Of a stretch of 64,000 bases of DNA, positions 42,765 through 51,722 are shown piece by piece (positions within the stretch are counted from its first letter, which is position 1; every line of letters starts with the position of its first letter). Both the position numbers and the translations under genes were made by a program. The DNA comes from Desulfitobacterium sp038181555 (GTDB lineage Bacteria; Bacillota; Desulfitobacteriia; Desulfitobacteriales; Desulfitobacteriaceae): assembly GCF_038181555.1 (NCBI RefSeq), contig NZ_JBBWUA010000011.1:35424-99423 (forward strand). The letters run 5' to 3'. A model generated the notes under the pieces. It was not told where the DNA came from. It searched no databases and worked only from the letters and a program-made list of their open reading frames with translations.

Positions 42765-42959
42765 CTATTTAGAGATAGCTTTGTTTAAATCCTTGATAAG
42801 ATTAGGAACATCAATCCCGTGAGCTGTAGCACCTTGTTCCACGTTCTCAAAACGAGCTGCCATGCACCCAAAGCAATGCATGCCGTATTTTTGGAATACT
42901 TCTACGGTTTCAGGATGTTTCTCAACAACATCGGTAATTTTTTCTGCACCTGTTAACAT
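42765..42959 (-). CDS. DUF1858 redox-disulfide protein
   Basis: A 64-residue protein of the DUF1858 / hybrid-cluster-associated redox disulfide family. The CxxC pair is Cys29-Cys32 in GMHCFGCMAA; the frame KITDVVEKHPETVEVFQKYG is typical. A redox or metal role is assumed. AAGGAGAG precedes the ATG. Monocistronic. Confidence 0.88.
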   Translation of the reverse strand: MLTGAEKITDVVEKHPETVEVFQKYGMHCFGCMAARFENVEQGATAHGIDVPNLIKDLNKAISK

Positions 42960-43130
42960 AAGGTTCTCTCCTTTATGGTGAATTCTATTTATCTAATATA
43001 TTGTACCTCATTAGAAGAATTTAACCCAGAGATTTTTAAATCTAGCCAAATCTCCTACGCTGTAATTCATCGGATAAAATGGAAGAAACAAGCTAAAGCT
43101 AGAACTAGAGCATAGAAAAGAGGTAGTACA

Positions 43131-43421
43131 ATGGATCGTTTAATCCTTGTTTTAATGGTCATTGCCATAATAATAGCGGGAGTTACATACCTTTTGGATA
43201 GGTTCGTCCCTAGTATCAAATCCATCAAATTCTTGCCAGGGGTTTTGTGCTTGCTTTTAGCCCTTTACTATTTTTACTTGGCCTATATTGTGAAAGCAGG
43301 AGAAGGGTTTGAGGACTTAGGGAATTTTATAATGGGCATGATGCTCTCGATAGGCGCAATTGCAGGGCTCATAACGGCTCTTTTGCTAGAAATAAGAAGA
43401 AGAAACAATCGTAACAAATAA
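43131..43421 (+). CDS. Small three-helix membrane protein
   Basis: A 96-residue protein with three hydrophobic helices (about 4-22, 34-53 and 64-86) and a Lys/Arg/Asn-rich tail. AGAGGTAG precedes the ATG. It resembles small YesK-like membrane proteins of Firmicutes in layout only; function unknown. Confidence 0.65.
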   Translation: MDRLILVLMVIAIIIAGVTYLLDRFVPSIKSIKFLPGVLCLLLALYYFYLAYIVKAGEGFEDLGNFIMGMMLSIGAIAGLITALLLEIRRRNNRNK

Positions 43422-43472
43422 GTTTTTCAGTTAAGGGCTTCAGAGTTACTGACGATATTCAAGAATTTTTGC

Positions 43473-43501
43473 TTGCAAAACTTTACCGACAGGTATATTA
43501 T
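43473..43501 (+). promoter_or_regulatory. tRNA-Lys promoter
   Basis: TTGCAA at 43473-43478, 17-nt spacer, TATTAT at 43496-43501; start would be a few bases before the tRNA. Confidence 0.7.
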
Positions 43502-43513
43502 AGTATAGTGCTT

Positions 43514-43589
43514 GCACCACTAGCTCAGCTGGTAGAGCATCCGACTCTTAATCGGCAGGTCCACAGTTCGAATCTGTGGTGGTGCACCA
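43514..43589 (+). tRNA. tRNA-Lys (anticodon CUU)
   Basis: A full cloverleaf of 76 nt with encoded CCA. Acceptor GCACCAC pairs with GTGGTGC; D arm contains AGCTCAGCTGGTAGAGC; the anticodon loop is CTCTTAA with anticodon CTT; T arm CACAG-TTCGAAT-CTGTG. The 3' part from 43540 is repeated at 53926-53975, making this gene the probable left attachment site of an island. Confidence 0.97.
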
Positions 43590-43602
43590 AATAGAATTTG
43601 AG

Positions 43603-43634
43603 TAGGCATTTCAGTTAACTGAGATGCCTATTTT
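43603..43634 (+). terminator. tRNA-Lys terminator
   Basis: TAGGCATTTCAGT and ACTGAGATGCCTA form a 12-13-bp stem followed by TTTTG. A similar hairpin follows the tRNA copy at 53991. Confidence 0.85.
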
Positions 43635-43678
43635 GTTGTGTTTAGTAACTGGTATTTGGTGTTTACGGGATTAAGCGA

Positions 43679-44245
43679 GGGAATGTGGAGTTAGGAATGT
43701 CCATTCTGCCGCTGAACCTGATTTTTCAAGTGGTGCTCCTGCCGGCGTATTTGTCGGTATTTATCGGTAGTGAAGTTAGAATGGATGTAGGCAACTTTCT
43801 GTGGCATGTGGCCTTTGTCTTGGTGATTCCCTTCTTGGCCTCAGTGGTGACCAAGTGGCTCACAAAGATTAAGGAAGGTTTTCAGACATTCATATTGGAA
43901 CAAGGAGATCCGCTTCAGTTGCTCTTTTTGTGTCTTGCGGCGATGGTGATGTATGCCCAGGAAGTGAAGAATCTGCTGGACAATCCTATGTTATTGGTGG
44001 AGTTATTCATTGCTCTAATGATTTTTTGGGGGTAATGATTGTTTTTGCTCAGTGAATGGGTAAGCTGCTGAAGTTTCCTAAACGGGACACAGTGGCCTTG
44101 AATTTTACTACTCTAGCTCAAACTCACCTTTATCTTTGGCCATAGCTGTAGCCACCTTTAACCCTTAATTGCTTTGGCCCTAAGCATTGGACCGTTAATT
44201 GAGCTGCCTGTACTGTCTTTAATATCAGGGCTCTAAGCGGTGAAA
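43679..44245 (+). pseudogene. Decayed ACR3-type arsenite transporter (C-terminal part)
   Basis: An open frame 43685-44035 encodes SILPLNLIFQVVLLPAY and further membrane segments of the ACR3/bile acid symporter superfamily, beginning in mid-protein. After a stop at 44033 the homology goes on in other frames: GKLLKFPKRDTVALNFTTLA, then LSIGPLIELPVLSLISGL ending near 44235. The N-terminal half is absent and at least two frame changes are needed, so the gene is dead. It lies directly inside the left end of the island. Confidence 0.75.
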
Positions 44246-44490
44246 AAAATCATAGCGAAAAATAATAAGGCAATACTAGCTGTTCAAAAGGACTGTCAAA
44301 TCGTTAAAAAAACGTTATGATTTTTCTAAGTCTTTTTAATACTATATATAGTTTAATATCTAAGGCTTAAGGTTATATGATATTGCTTACTTTTTTGCTA
44401 TAATATAGGTCTGAAGGGACAGACATAGACTTCTTAAACTTTACTCAGCATGAGACGAAACAATCTGCGAACGTAAACGACCGAAAGGGT

Positions 44491-45180
44491 GTGAAGAAAA
44501 TTAGCGACGAAAATAGTTCTGTGTTAGAACATGTATATTTAACAATAAAAAATCGGATATTAAACAACTACTATCCACCAGGTATTCGAATTGTGGAAGC
44601 AGATTTAACTACAGAGTTCAAAGTCAGCCGTGGAACTGTAAGAGTTGCTATGCATCGTCTTATTGGGGACAAACTTCTTGAAAAAACACCTCATCGGGGA
44701 ATTGTGGTTCATAAAGTAACTTTAGAGGAACTTATAGAGATATATACCCTTCTATCCTATTTGGAAAGCCTTGCAGCTAAGCTAATTGCTGAAAATGGTG
44801 ATCCCAAATTGATAGAGGAGTTAAATTATCTTGTAAAAGAAGATGCTAAAGCAGTAGCAGATGATGACTTTATGCTTCATTTGAAATTAATGGATAGGTT
44901 CCATGACATAATTGTAGAAGAATCGGGTAATCAAACTCTTGTAGATATTCTTAAACCCCTAAGCTTAGCATCTAGAAATATGCGGTTTTTAATGCCATTG
45001 AAAGTGCGCATGGTTCGGTCTTTTAATACTCATACAAAACTGGTTGAAGCTATAAACGCAAGAGATGGAGATTTGGCGGAAGCTATTATGAAAGAACATG
45101 ATATTGAGGCTATAAATATCATTAAAAATGCAATTCAAGAAAATGATAAATCTAAGATAGAAACATCAATCAATTTATAA
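44491..45180 (+). CDS. GntR-family (FadR/FCD type) transcriptional regulator
   Basis: A 229-residue regulator with winged HTH at about 10-75 (LTTEFKVSRGTVRVAMHRL) and a helical FCD ligand domain (about 85-215) with Asp/His metal-type positions (HLKLMDRFHDII, NTHTKLVEAI). FCD members respond to carboxylic acids. GTG 44491 is the start as read; the ribosome site (GAAAGGG) is very close, so the exact start is uncertain. An IS1182-type insertion separates it from the flavin reductase that it may once have controlled. Confidence 0.88.
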   Translation: MKKISDENSSVLEHVYLTIKNRILNNYYPPGIRIVEADLTTEFKVSRGTVRVAMHRLIGDKLLEKTPHRGIVVHKVTLEELIEIYTLLSYLESLAAKLIAENGDPKLIEELNYLVKEDAKAVADDDFMLHLKLMDRFHDIIVEESGNQTLVDILKPLSLASRNMRFLMPLKVRMVRSFNTHTKLVEAINARDGDLAEAIMKEHDIEAINIIKNAIQENDKSKIETSINL

Positions 45181-45195
45181 GAATAAAGATTCAGC

Positions 45196-45203
45196 ATTTA
45201 AAT
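45196..45203. repeat. Left 8-bp target-site duplication of the IS
   Basis: ATTTAAAT here and again at 47085-47092 directly outside the IS ends. The octamer is itself a palindrome. Confidence 0.75.
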
Positions 45204-47084
45204 AAAGGGGCTGTTGCAAAACGAACAGAAAGTTCTTCGAGCAACGCCCCTTTTTGTGTAAAAAATAAAACTGTAGATCCCGAAAGATCCACAGTAGTTG
45301 TACAATTGAGTTATGCTACAAATTAAATTACACACTAAGAATTATACCCAATTAGGGGGCACTATCAATTAGTTTTACCACTTAATCTTGAAGTGTTAAT
45401 ACCTAAGGATGACTCCGTTCGACTGCTAAGCCACATTTTGGAGGGATTAAATTACAAAGCACTTTACAAGGCCTACTCTTTCACCGGAAGAAAACCTGCA
45501 GTTGAACCTAAAATCCTATTTAAAGTATTGACCTACGCCTACATGAACAATATCTATTCTAGTCGGAAGATCGAATCCGCCTGCAGAAGAGATATTAACT
45601 TTATGTGGTTACTGGAAGGTAAGAAAACACCCGATCATAGCACCATTGCTCGCTTTCGAAAAGATTATCTTCAGGGATGTATCGATTATCTTTTTTATCA
45701 AATGGTTCAATATCTACGTAATATCCATGAAATAGCGTTTAAAAACCTCTTTATCGATGGGACAAAGATTGAGGCTAATGCCAACCGTTAGACGTTTGTC
45801 TGGAAAAAGGCCGTTAACAAAAACAAAGCCAAGATGTTTGAAAAAATTCAGTCGTGCATAGAGGAGATAAATGCCACTTATGGAGATCGACTTTAAAGTG
45901 TCTACGAAACCTTACTCAAGGACATCAACATCGTGTTGGCTTTTTTGAAAGATAAACAGCAGCAAGAGCAAATTGAATTTGTTAAGGGAATCGGTAAACG
46001 GAAATCAAAACTGCAAAAGTTTACCGAAACATTGCAAGAATTCTATGCTCGCCAGGAACAATACAATGCTCATAACCAGTTGTTTGAGGGAAGTAACAGC
46101 TATTCCAGGACTGACCCAGATGCGACCTTCATGCATATGAAAGATGATCATATGCGCAACGCTCAGTTGAAGCCTGCTTACAATGTACAAATCGGAGTAG
46201 AAAGTGAGTGCATTACGGGAGTTGGAGTTTTTCAGGATCGAAACGACATAGCTACCCTGATCCCCTTCTTAAAAGAGATGGAGTATCGATTAAACGTACG
46301 TTATGAAAATGTGATCGCAGATTCTGGGTATGAGAGCGAGGAAAATATCTTTACCTCGAGGAACAAAAACAGACCCCCTACATAAAGCCCCAAACCTATG
46401 AACGATGGAAAAAGCGGAGTTTTAAAAAGAACATCAGTAAACGAGAAAATATGTTTTACAATCCAGAGACAGATGAGTATACCTGCCACAACGGTAAGCA
46501 GCTGAAGCCTGTGGGGGTTACCCACCGAACTACAGCAACTGGCTATCGTTCTGAAATAACCGTCTATGAATGTGAAGACTGCAGCGAATGTACGCATTAA
46601 AGCCGCTGTACAAAGGCTAAAGGGAATCGGAAGATTCAGGTATCGAAAACATTTGTAGAAAAACGACAAGTATCTTATGAAAACATCACAACGGAAGAAG
46701 GAGCCTCGCTTAGAGTTAACCAATCAATCCAGGTCGAAGGAGCATTTGGAGTTTTAAAAAACGACTATAACTTCAATCGATTTCTGACACGAGGAAAAAG
46801 TAGCGTAAAGACAGAATTCATGCTACTATGCTTGGGCTATAACGTGAATAAGCTTCACGCCAAATACAGAATGAACGAATAGGGAAGCCTCTTCATCCAC
46901 TAAAAACAGCCTAGAAAGTATTGAAAAAGGCCTGAAAAATCATAGGCTTATTTTGGTGTACCCAAATTTCGTGAGGAGTAAAAAATAAATAAAGTACTGA
47001 CTAAGCAATCGAAAAATCTTAGCCGAAAGGGAAAGAGAGTGTCGCTATAACTACTTTAAAATGTAGTTTTGCGACACTCCCTTT
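45204..47084 (+). mobile_element. IS1182-family insertion sequence, degenerate
   Basis: A 1881-bp element. Imperfect terminal inverted repeats: left AAAGGGGCTGTTGCAAAAC, right (complement) AAAGGGAGTGTCGCAAAAC. Flanks carry ATTTAAAT on both sides. The single transposase gene is broken several times, so it cannot move itself. Confidence 0.85.
45313..46882 (+). pseudogene. IS1182-family transposase pseudogene
   Basis: Translating across breaks gives a full-length IS1182 transposase of about 520 residues: N-terminal NYTQLG and QLVLPLNLEVLIPKDDSVR, the DUF772-like block YKALYKAY...PDHSTIARFRK, LFIDGTKIEANANR (first catalytic Asp), VIADSGYESEEN, a Cys-rich CEDCSECTH and the terminal NVNKLHAKYR. 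Breaks: frameshift in a G run near 45358, TAG at 45789, TAA at 45894, frameshift in a C run near 46376, TAA at 46598. Several independent lesions indicate long inactivity. Confidence 0.88.
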
Positions 47085-47169
47085 ATTTAAATGCGAATGA
47101 ATTTGAATCATAAAAAATAGTATTGCAAAAGTTAGTACATACATTTATACTACTAATGTAGAACAAACT

Positions 47170-47190
47170 TGTATTACGACTATGTAATAC
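47170..47190. promoter_or_regulatory. Inverted repeat upstream of the flavin reductase gene
   Basis: GTATTAC-GACTAT-GTAATAC is a 7-bp dyad about 100 nt upstream of 47290, in a gap of about 200 nt. It has the size of a dimeric regulator operator; binding by the island's GntR or AraC-type protein is only a guess. Confidence 0.45.
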
Positions 47191-47289
47191 TACATTGTAA
47201 GACATAAATAGCGCGCGTTTATTGTTTATCGACAATGTAATTCTACGAACAAGTTTTAAAAGATTTATTATCAAAAGGAGAAGTGACAC

Positions 47290-49014
47290 GTGAAGAAAAG
47301 GTTAGCTATCTTTTTTATGAGTCTGATAATGGTTGTTACTATGTCAGGGTGTGGTAACGGAAAGAAGGCAGTCTCTGAAATGGATTCGGCCATGTTCCAA
47401 GCTGGTACATATGAGGGTGTAGGTAAAGGTAAAAATGGGGATATTGTTGCGGTGGTAGAAGTGTCCGAGGACAGTATCTTGTCCATTAATTTTAAAGAGC
47501 ACTCTGAAACACCAGGTATTTCAGATCCTGCATTTGAAAAATTGCCTGAGACCATCATTAAAAATAAAACCGTTGCTGTAGATGCAATTTCAGGAGCAAC
47601 CGTAACGAGTAACGGAATTCTTGAAGCTGTAAAAGCTGCGTTGTTATTGGCAGGGGCTACTGAGAAAGATATAACTAAGGTTGTGGAAGACAATACAGAA
47701 TATGAGAGTGTTGAACTTACTACAGATGTAGTTATTATTGGTAGTGGTGGAGCAGGCTTATCTGCGGCCATAGAAGCAGCAAATGCAGGTGCGGATGTTA
47801 TTGTTTTAGAAAAGTTAGGCACTATTGGGGGCAATACTGCAAGAGCTGGTGGTGGTATAAATGGAGCGGGAACCAAGTACCAAGAGGCTGTAGGTATTAT
47901 TGATAATCCAGATGCGTTTTATAATAGTGTAATGTCCAAAGGAGTAACATTTAAGGATACAACTTTATTGAGACAACTTGTTGATGGATCTGAGAGTGCG
48001 GTGGAATTCCTTCATGAGTTAGGTGCAGATGTTTCTGTTATCATTCCTGCTCATGGTGACTCTGTTGCACGGACTCATAGACCTAAAGAAGGAAAACCAG
48101 GAGCTACCTTTGCAAAAGTAATGCAAGCAAAAGTAGAGTCTCAAGGCACAAAGATTATTACGAATACAGCAGCAAAAAAACTGATTGTGGAGAACAATGC
48201 TGTAGTAGGTGTGGAAGCAACTTCTGAAACTGATCGAAAAAATTATAAAATTAATGCAAAATCTGTTGTTATAGCAACAGGTGGATTCAGTGCAAATAAT
48301 GAGATGGTTACAAAATACGATGAGCGATTAGCCGGATTAGGAACAACCAATTCACCAGGAAATGTTGGCGATGGAATTGAGATGGCAATCGAGGTTGGGG
48401 CAGTGTTAGAAAACATGCATAAAATTAATGTTATGTCCCCATTGTCCAGTGCTGTTTCAGATGTTATTGCTGTAAGCCAAGACGGAGTACGATTTGCAGA
48501 AGAATATGATTGGTTAGATATGGATAATTTCGTAAAAATAAACGAGGGTAAAGCAGAACGATTTGTATGGTTAATCCTTGATGACACTGCTCGTAATGAA
48601 CAGGCAGGAATGCAAAGTTATTTCCATTCAGAAGTTCCAACAGCCAATAGCATTGAAGAATTAGCCAAGATGATTGATATTGAAGGTGACGTTCTAACAA
48701 AGACCGTCAATACTTGGAATAAAGCTGTTGAAAGTAAAAATGATGCTGAGTTTGGCAGAAAAACAGGTATGAATAATAAAATTGAGAAAGCTCCATTTTA
48801 TGCCATTAAGCTGGTACCTAACGTTCACCATACAGCAGGCGGAATTAGAATTGATGGGGATACGCATGTGTTAAATGGCGAAAACCAACCTATAAAAAAT
48901 CTATTTGCTGCTGGTGAGGTTACTGGTGGAGTACACGATGGAACCTCTTCTCTAACAGATATTATTGTCCATGGAAGAATTGCAGGAAAAAATGCTGCAC
49001 TAAATACAAAATAA
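47290..49014 (+). CDS. Lipoprotein flavin reductase (FrdA/UrdA-like, FMN + FAD)
   Basis: A 574-residue exported protein. The signal peptide ends at lipobox MSGC (Cys20). An FMN_bind domain (about 38-115) has DAISGATVTS, matching the ApbE flavinylation motif Dxx(S/T)GA(T/S), with Thr about 104 as acceptor. Then a FAD_binding_2 fumarate reductase domain: GSGGAGLSAAIEAA, GGNTARAGGGING, and C-terminal HTAGGIRID and LFAAGEVTGG. There is no haem domain, unlike Shewanella FccA. It should reduce an unsaturated acid such as fumarate, urocanate or an acrylate outside the cell. GTG start with AAAGGAG upstream. Confidence 0.9.
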   Translation: MKKRLAIFFMSLIMVVTMSGCGNGKKAVSEMDSAMFQAGTYEGVGKGKNGDIVAVVEVSEDSILSINFKEHSETPGISDPAFEKLPETIIKNKTVAVDAISGATVTSNGILEAVKAALLLAGATEKDITKVVEDNTEYESVELTTDVVIIGSGGAGLSAAIEAANAGADVIVLEKLGTIGGNTARAGGGINGAGTKYQEAVGIIDNPDAFYNSVMSKGVTFKDTTLLRQLVDGSESAVEFLHELGADVSVIIPAHGDSVARTHRPKEGKPGATFAKVMQAKVESQGTKIITNTAAKKLIVENNAVVGVEATSETDRKNYKINAKSVVIATGGFSANNEMVTKYDERLAGLGTTNSPGNVGDGIEMAIEVGAVLENMHKINVMSPLSSAVSDVIAVSQDGVRFAEEYDWLDMDNFVKINEGKAERFVWLILDDTARNEQAGMQSYFHSEVPTANSIEELAKMIDIEGDVLTKTVNTWNKAVESKNDAEFGRKTGMNNKIEKAPFYAIKLVPNVHHTAGGIRIDGDTHVLNGENQPIKNLFAAGEVTGGVHDGTSSLTDIIVHGRIAGKNAALNTK

Positions 49015-49024
49015 TTATGGCAAG

Positions 49025-49057
49025 CAGAACAAGCAATTATAGTGGTTGCTTGTTCTG
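49025..49057 (+). terminator. Hairpin after the flavin reductase gene
   Basis: CAGAACAAGCAA and TTGCTTGTTCTG, a perfect 12-bp stem. Confidence 0.7.
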
Positions 49058-49107
49058 TTCGTTCATCTTAAAGCGGGGCACATAGTGATGCTTTGGGCTA
49101 AAAGACG

Positions 49108-49141
49108 AATCCCTTAGACCGAGTGGTTTAAGGGATTTTTG
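49108..49141 (+). terminator. Second terminator
   Basis: AATCCCTTA and TAAGGGATT with further ACC/GGT pairing in the tip, followed by TTTTTG. Confidence 0.75.
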
Positions 49142-49344
49142 TATAGAAGTAAACGTGATTACTTCATGGAATATTATTGCTGCTAAATTTGGATGGAAGG
49201 GAGACATTTGAAGTGCTGAGGATTGAAGATGGGATGTTCAGAATCATCTATGATGTTAAAATGAACCTGACGGGTATTTTTATGATCCAATAGAGCCGGG
49301 TGACTTATCTGGCACTTGAATATTTCGTTTGGATAGAGCAGGCA

Positions 49345-49393
49345 TCACGGTGAATTAGAGCACCTGTCACGGTTATATTTAGCATCTGTCACG
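49345..49393. repeat. 22-bp spaced TCACG repeats, possible IS end remnant
   Basis: TCACGGTGAATTAGAGCACCTG, TCACGGTTATATTTAGCATC and TCACG recur at exactly 22-bp spacing. Multiple short direct repeats at this spacing are seen at ends of IS21-type elements; no transposase is nearby, so a remnant is the best guess. Confidence 0.45.
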
Positions 49394-49446
49394 AAAAACT
49401 GATCACCTTATAAAAGCGATCAATTCTTTGCTTCAACCCGATAGCA

Positions 49447-49575
49447 AAACTTGATATGGGGATGGGATGTGCTACCCTCAAGCGAAGGGGTGGGGCTTGC
49501 CCCAGAGACATTCTTTATTTGAGCCTCACCCCTCAACCCACTGAAGCACATCCCGTGGGGTCCCATGTCAAGTTT
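49447..49575. repeat. 129-bp three-tier inverted repeat
   Basis: Three nested dyads in line: AAACTTGA-ATGGG with CCCAT-TCAAGTTT, GGGATGTGCT with AGCACATCCC, and AGGGGTGGGGCT with AGCCTCACCCCT. The region is GC-rich within AT-rich surroundings and noncoding. Confidence 0.75.
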
Positions 49576-49693
49576 AACCCCAGAGTGACGGAGTTAGGTG
49601 TGCGATTCGTTTATTCCAGTCACTGTACTCTCTTCCAAGCCGAGTGCTCCCAAATAACGAGACGACTGATCTGTATTTTCAAGATGACTGTGT

Positions 49694-49908
49694 TCAGTCA
49701 ATGAAATACTCAGCACTATCACTGGCAAATAGAAAATTATTAAATATCCAGTAATATCTATTAGTAATTTCTCGAATAACTTCAATTTGTTTTTGGCTTA
49801 TATGTCCAAAATTATTTTCTTCAACTATTATTTCTTCCCGCATTGGGGATATCCATCTGGTCTTTCAAGACTGATCTCCCATAGCCCTTCTCTTGTGTAA
49901 TCTACCAT
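49694..49908 (-). pseudogene. Possible broken small gene
   Basis: AAGGAGG is followed by ATG 49908 and a short frame (MVDYTREGLWEISLERPDG...) that stops early; another frame from ATG 49843 (MREEIIVEENNFGHISQKQIE...) runs to 49694. Joining them by one shift gives a peptide of about 65 residues. No family recognised. Apart from the items listed, the 1.08-kb gap 49015-50096 shows nothing coding. Confidence 0.35.
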
Positions 49909-50096
49909 GTTAAGTTAAGTCCTCCTTTTAGATGTTAGTAATATTAGTTATGTAGGAAGAACTATGGGCAATAAAAAGCATACAGTCCATACAAAGTGAT
50001 ATAGGCATACAGTAGGCTTGTCATCCCGTGATAAATCGACGAAAATAGAGGTATTACTAAGAAGATAATTAGAGTGCTTTTTTAAGGGAGATAAAG

Positions 50097-51722
50097 ATGA
50101 GCAAACGTTACAAGACCTTCATATCGATTTCTTTTGGATTGATTAGCTTTGTAGGGGTTTTCTTTGCAAGTCGATTTGATTTTAATGGGTTTTCCATTAA
50201 CATTACATGGAGTTTGATGCTTCCCTTGTTGGTGGCATTAGCCTGGGGGACTAAGTATGGTGTTATTAGTGTTGTAGCCAGCCCTATTATTTTTTATCCG
50301 TTTATTCTAGGGAGTTATAATGGTTGGGCATCGCTGATTCCTTCCCTGTCTCTTTTGCTTTGGATTCTTATTCACGGATATGGGAGTAAAAAGCGCCAGA
50401 AATCAAATAAGGGAGTCTATAATCTCTACTTTCTACAGTTGATATATGTCGTTATCCGATTTGTGGTTTATACCACTCTATTCCCAATACTTATTCGATT
50501 GAATGAAGTGATTACACCGTTTTGGAATCCTCAAGCCTATACGGAAATGGATATGGGGATTATTCTTTTATTCGTAATCAAGGGAATCATTGTCGAATCC
50601 ATTTTATTAGGCTTTTGCGATGCAGTGCTCCTCCTTCCTTTTGTTCGCAAATTTTTTGACCTACCCATCTCTAGTGGGGCACGATATAACACGTATATTT
50701 TGACCGCTATTGTTCTTTTCGGTTTATGCTTTACCTTAGCTGTATTAGGGGTTTACAACTATATATCTGATGAGATTCCCTTTTTTTCATGGACTCTCAA
50801 TCCCAGTGAAGAAACCCGAGTCACCTTCTTATTTGCAACTATTTTGTTTTTTATTATGGGTGGGATCACCATTCGCTTTGTTCAGCGCGTGGTGGAGACA
50901 CAATCGCAGCTGAGAATCCGAGAGAGCCAAATAGAGGAGGCGTTAGGAGATATTCGGGTGCTAAATGACGAGCTGGAACAAAGGGTTCTCTTACGCACAG
51001 GTGAACTGCAAAATGCAGTCAGCGAATTAGAGGGATTTGCCTATACTATATCCCATGATTTGCGGGCGCCTATTCGAGCCATTGAAGGATATAGCAATTT
51101 TATTCTTGAGGATTATGGAAAACAACTTAATCCAGAAACCAATGAAATGTTAGGGAGCATTAAAGGGATTTGCCAAGATATGAACACATTGATTCATCGG
51201 CTGTTGGAATATTCCATTACAGCAAAGCAAGAATTGGAACTCCAACCAGTAAACCTAACAGACCTTATTCTCAATATTTATGAAGAACTTAAGGTAGCCC
51301 ATCCTGATCGGAACGTGGATTTGGTCATTGAGAATGAATTACCGATCGTAACAGGGGATAAAGTACTCTTACGGCAAGCTCTTGAAAATATTCTTTCCAA
51401 CGGGTTTAAATTTACAAAAGGGCGTCAACAGGCAATCCTAAACGTAAACTGTGTCAAACATGCTGAAGAATGGATATTCTGCTTTAAAGATAATGGTGTT
51501 GGTTTCGATATGAGGTACGCCGGTAAGTTATTTCACGTATTCCAAAGAATGCACCGTAAGCAGGATTTTGAAGGAACGGGTATAGGACTTGCTACTGTTA
51601 AAAAAGTACTTGAGAAACATAGAGGAAGAGTTTGGATTGAGGGACGAGTTAATGAAGGGACACAACTTTATTTTGCTTTACCCTTAGAAAAAAACAACAT
51701 GGATGAGGGCAAAAATGTTTGA
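50097..51722 (+). CDS. Multi-spanning membrane sensor histidine kinase
   Basis: A 541-residue kinase with about six to seven transmembrane helices in residues 1-270, including a MASE-like or ECF-S-like sensory region, a coiled coil (about 278-315), HisKA with His in YTISHDLRAPIRA (about 320) and HATPase with NGFKFTKGR and GTGIGLATVKK. It overlaps the response regulator gene. AGGGAG precedes the ATG. Its place between two flavin lipoprotein genes suggests that it controls them. Confidence 0.9.
   Translation: MSKRYKTFISISFGLISFVGVFFASRFDFNGFSINITWSLMLPLLVALAWGTKYGVISVVASPIIFYPFILGSYNGWASLIPSLSLLLWILIHGYGSKKRQKSNKGVYNLYFLQLIYVVIRFVVYTTLFPILIRLNEVITPFWNPQAYTEMDMGIILLFVIKGIIVESILLGFCDAVLLLPFVRKFFDLPISSGARYNTYILTAIVLFGLCFTLAVLGVYNYISDEIPFFSWTLNPSEETRVTFLFATILFFIMGGITIRFVQRVVETQSQLRIRESQIEEALGDIRVLNDELEQRVLLRTGELQNAVSELEGFAYTISHDLRAPIRAIEGYSNFILEDYGKQLNPETNEMLGSIKGICQDMNTLIHRLLEYSITAKQELELQPVNLTDLILNIYEELKVAHPDRNVDLVIENELPIVTGDKVLLRQALENILSNGFKFTKGRQQAILNVNCVKHAEEWIFCFKDNGVGFDMRYAGKLFHVFQRMHRKQDFEGTGIGLATVKKVLEKHRGRVWIEGRVNEGTQLYFALPLEKNNMDEGKNV

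Noticed and set aside
45789..45791. UAG read as pyrrolysine in the transposase
   Set aside because: The same gene also has two TAA stops and two frameshifts, so decay is the simpler explanation.
49345..49575. CRISPR array
   Set aside because: The 22-bp periodic TCACG repeats have no conserved repeat-spacer pattern, only three units, and no cas genes are present.
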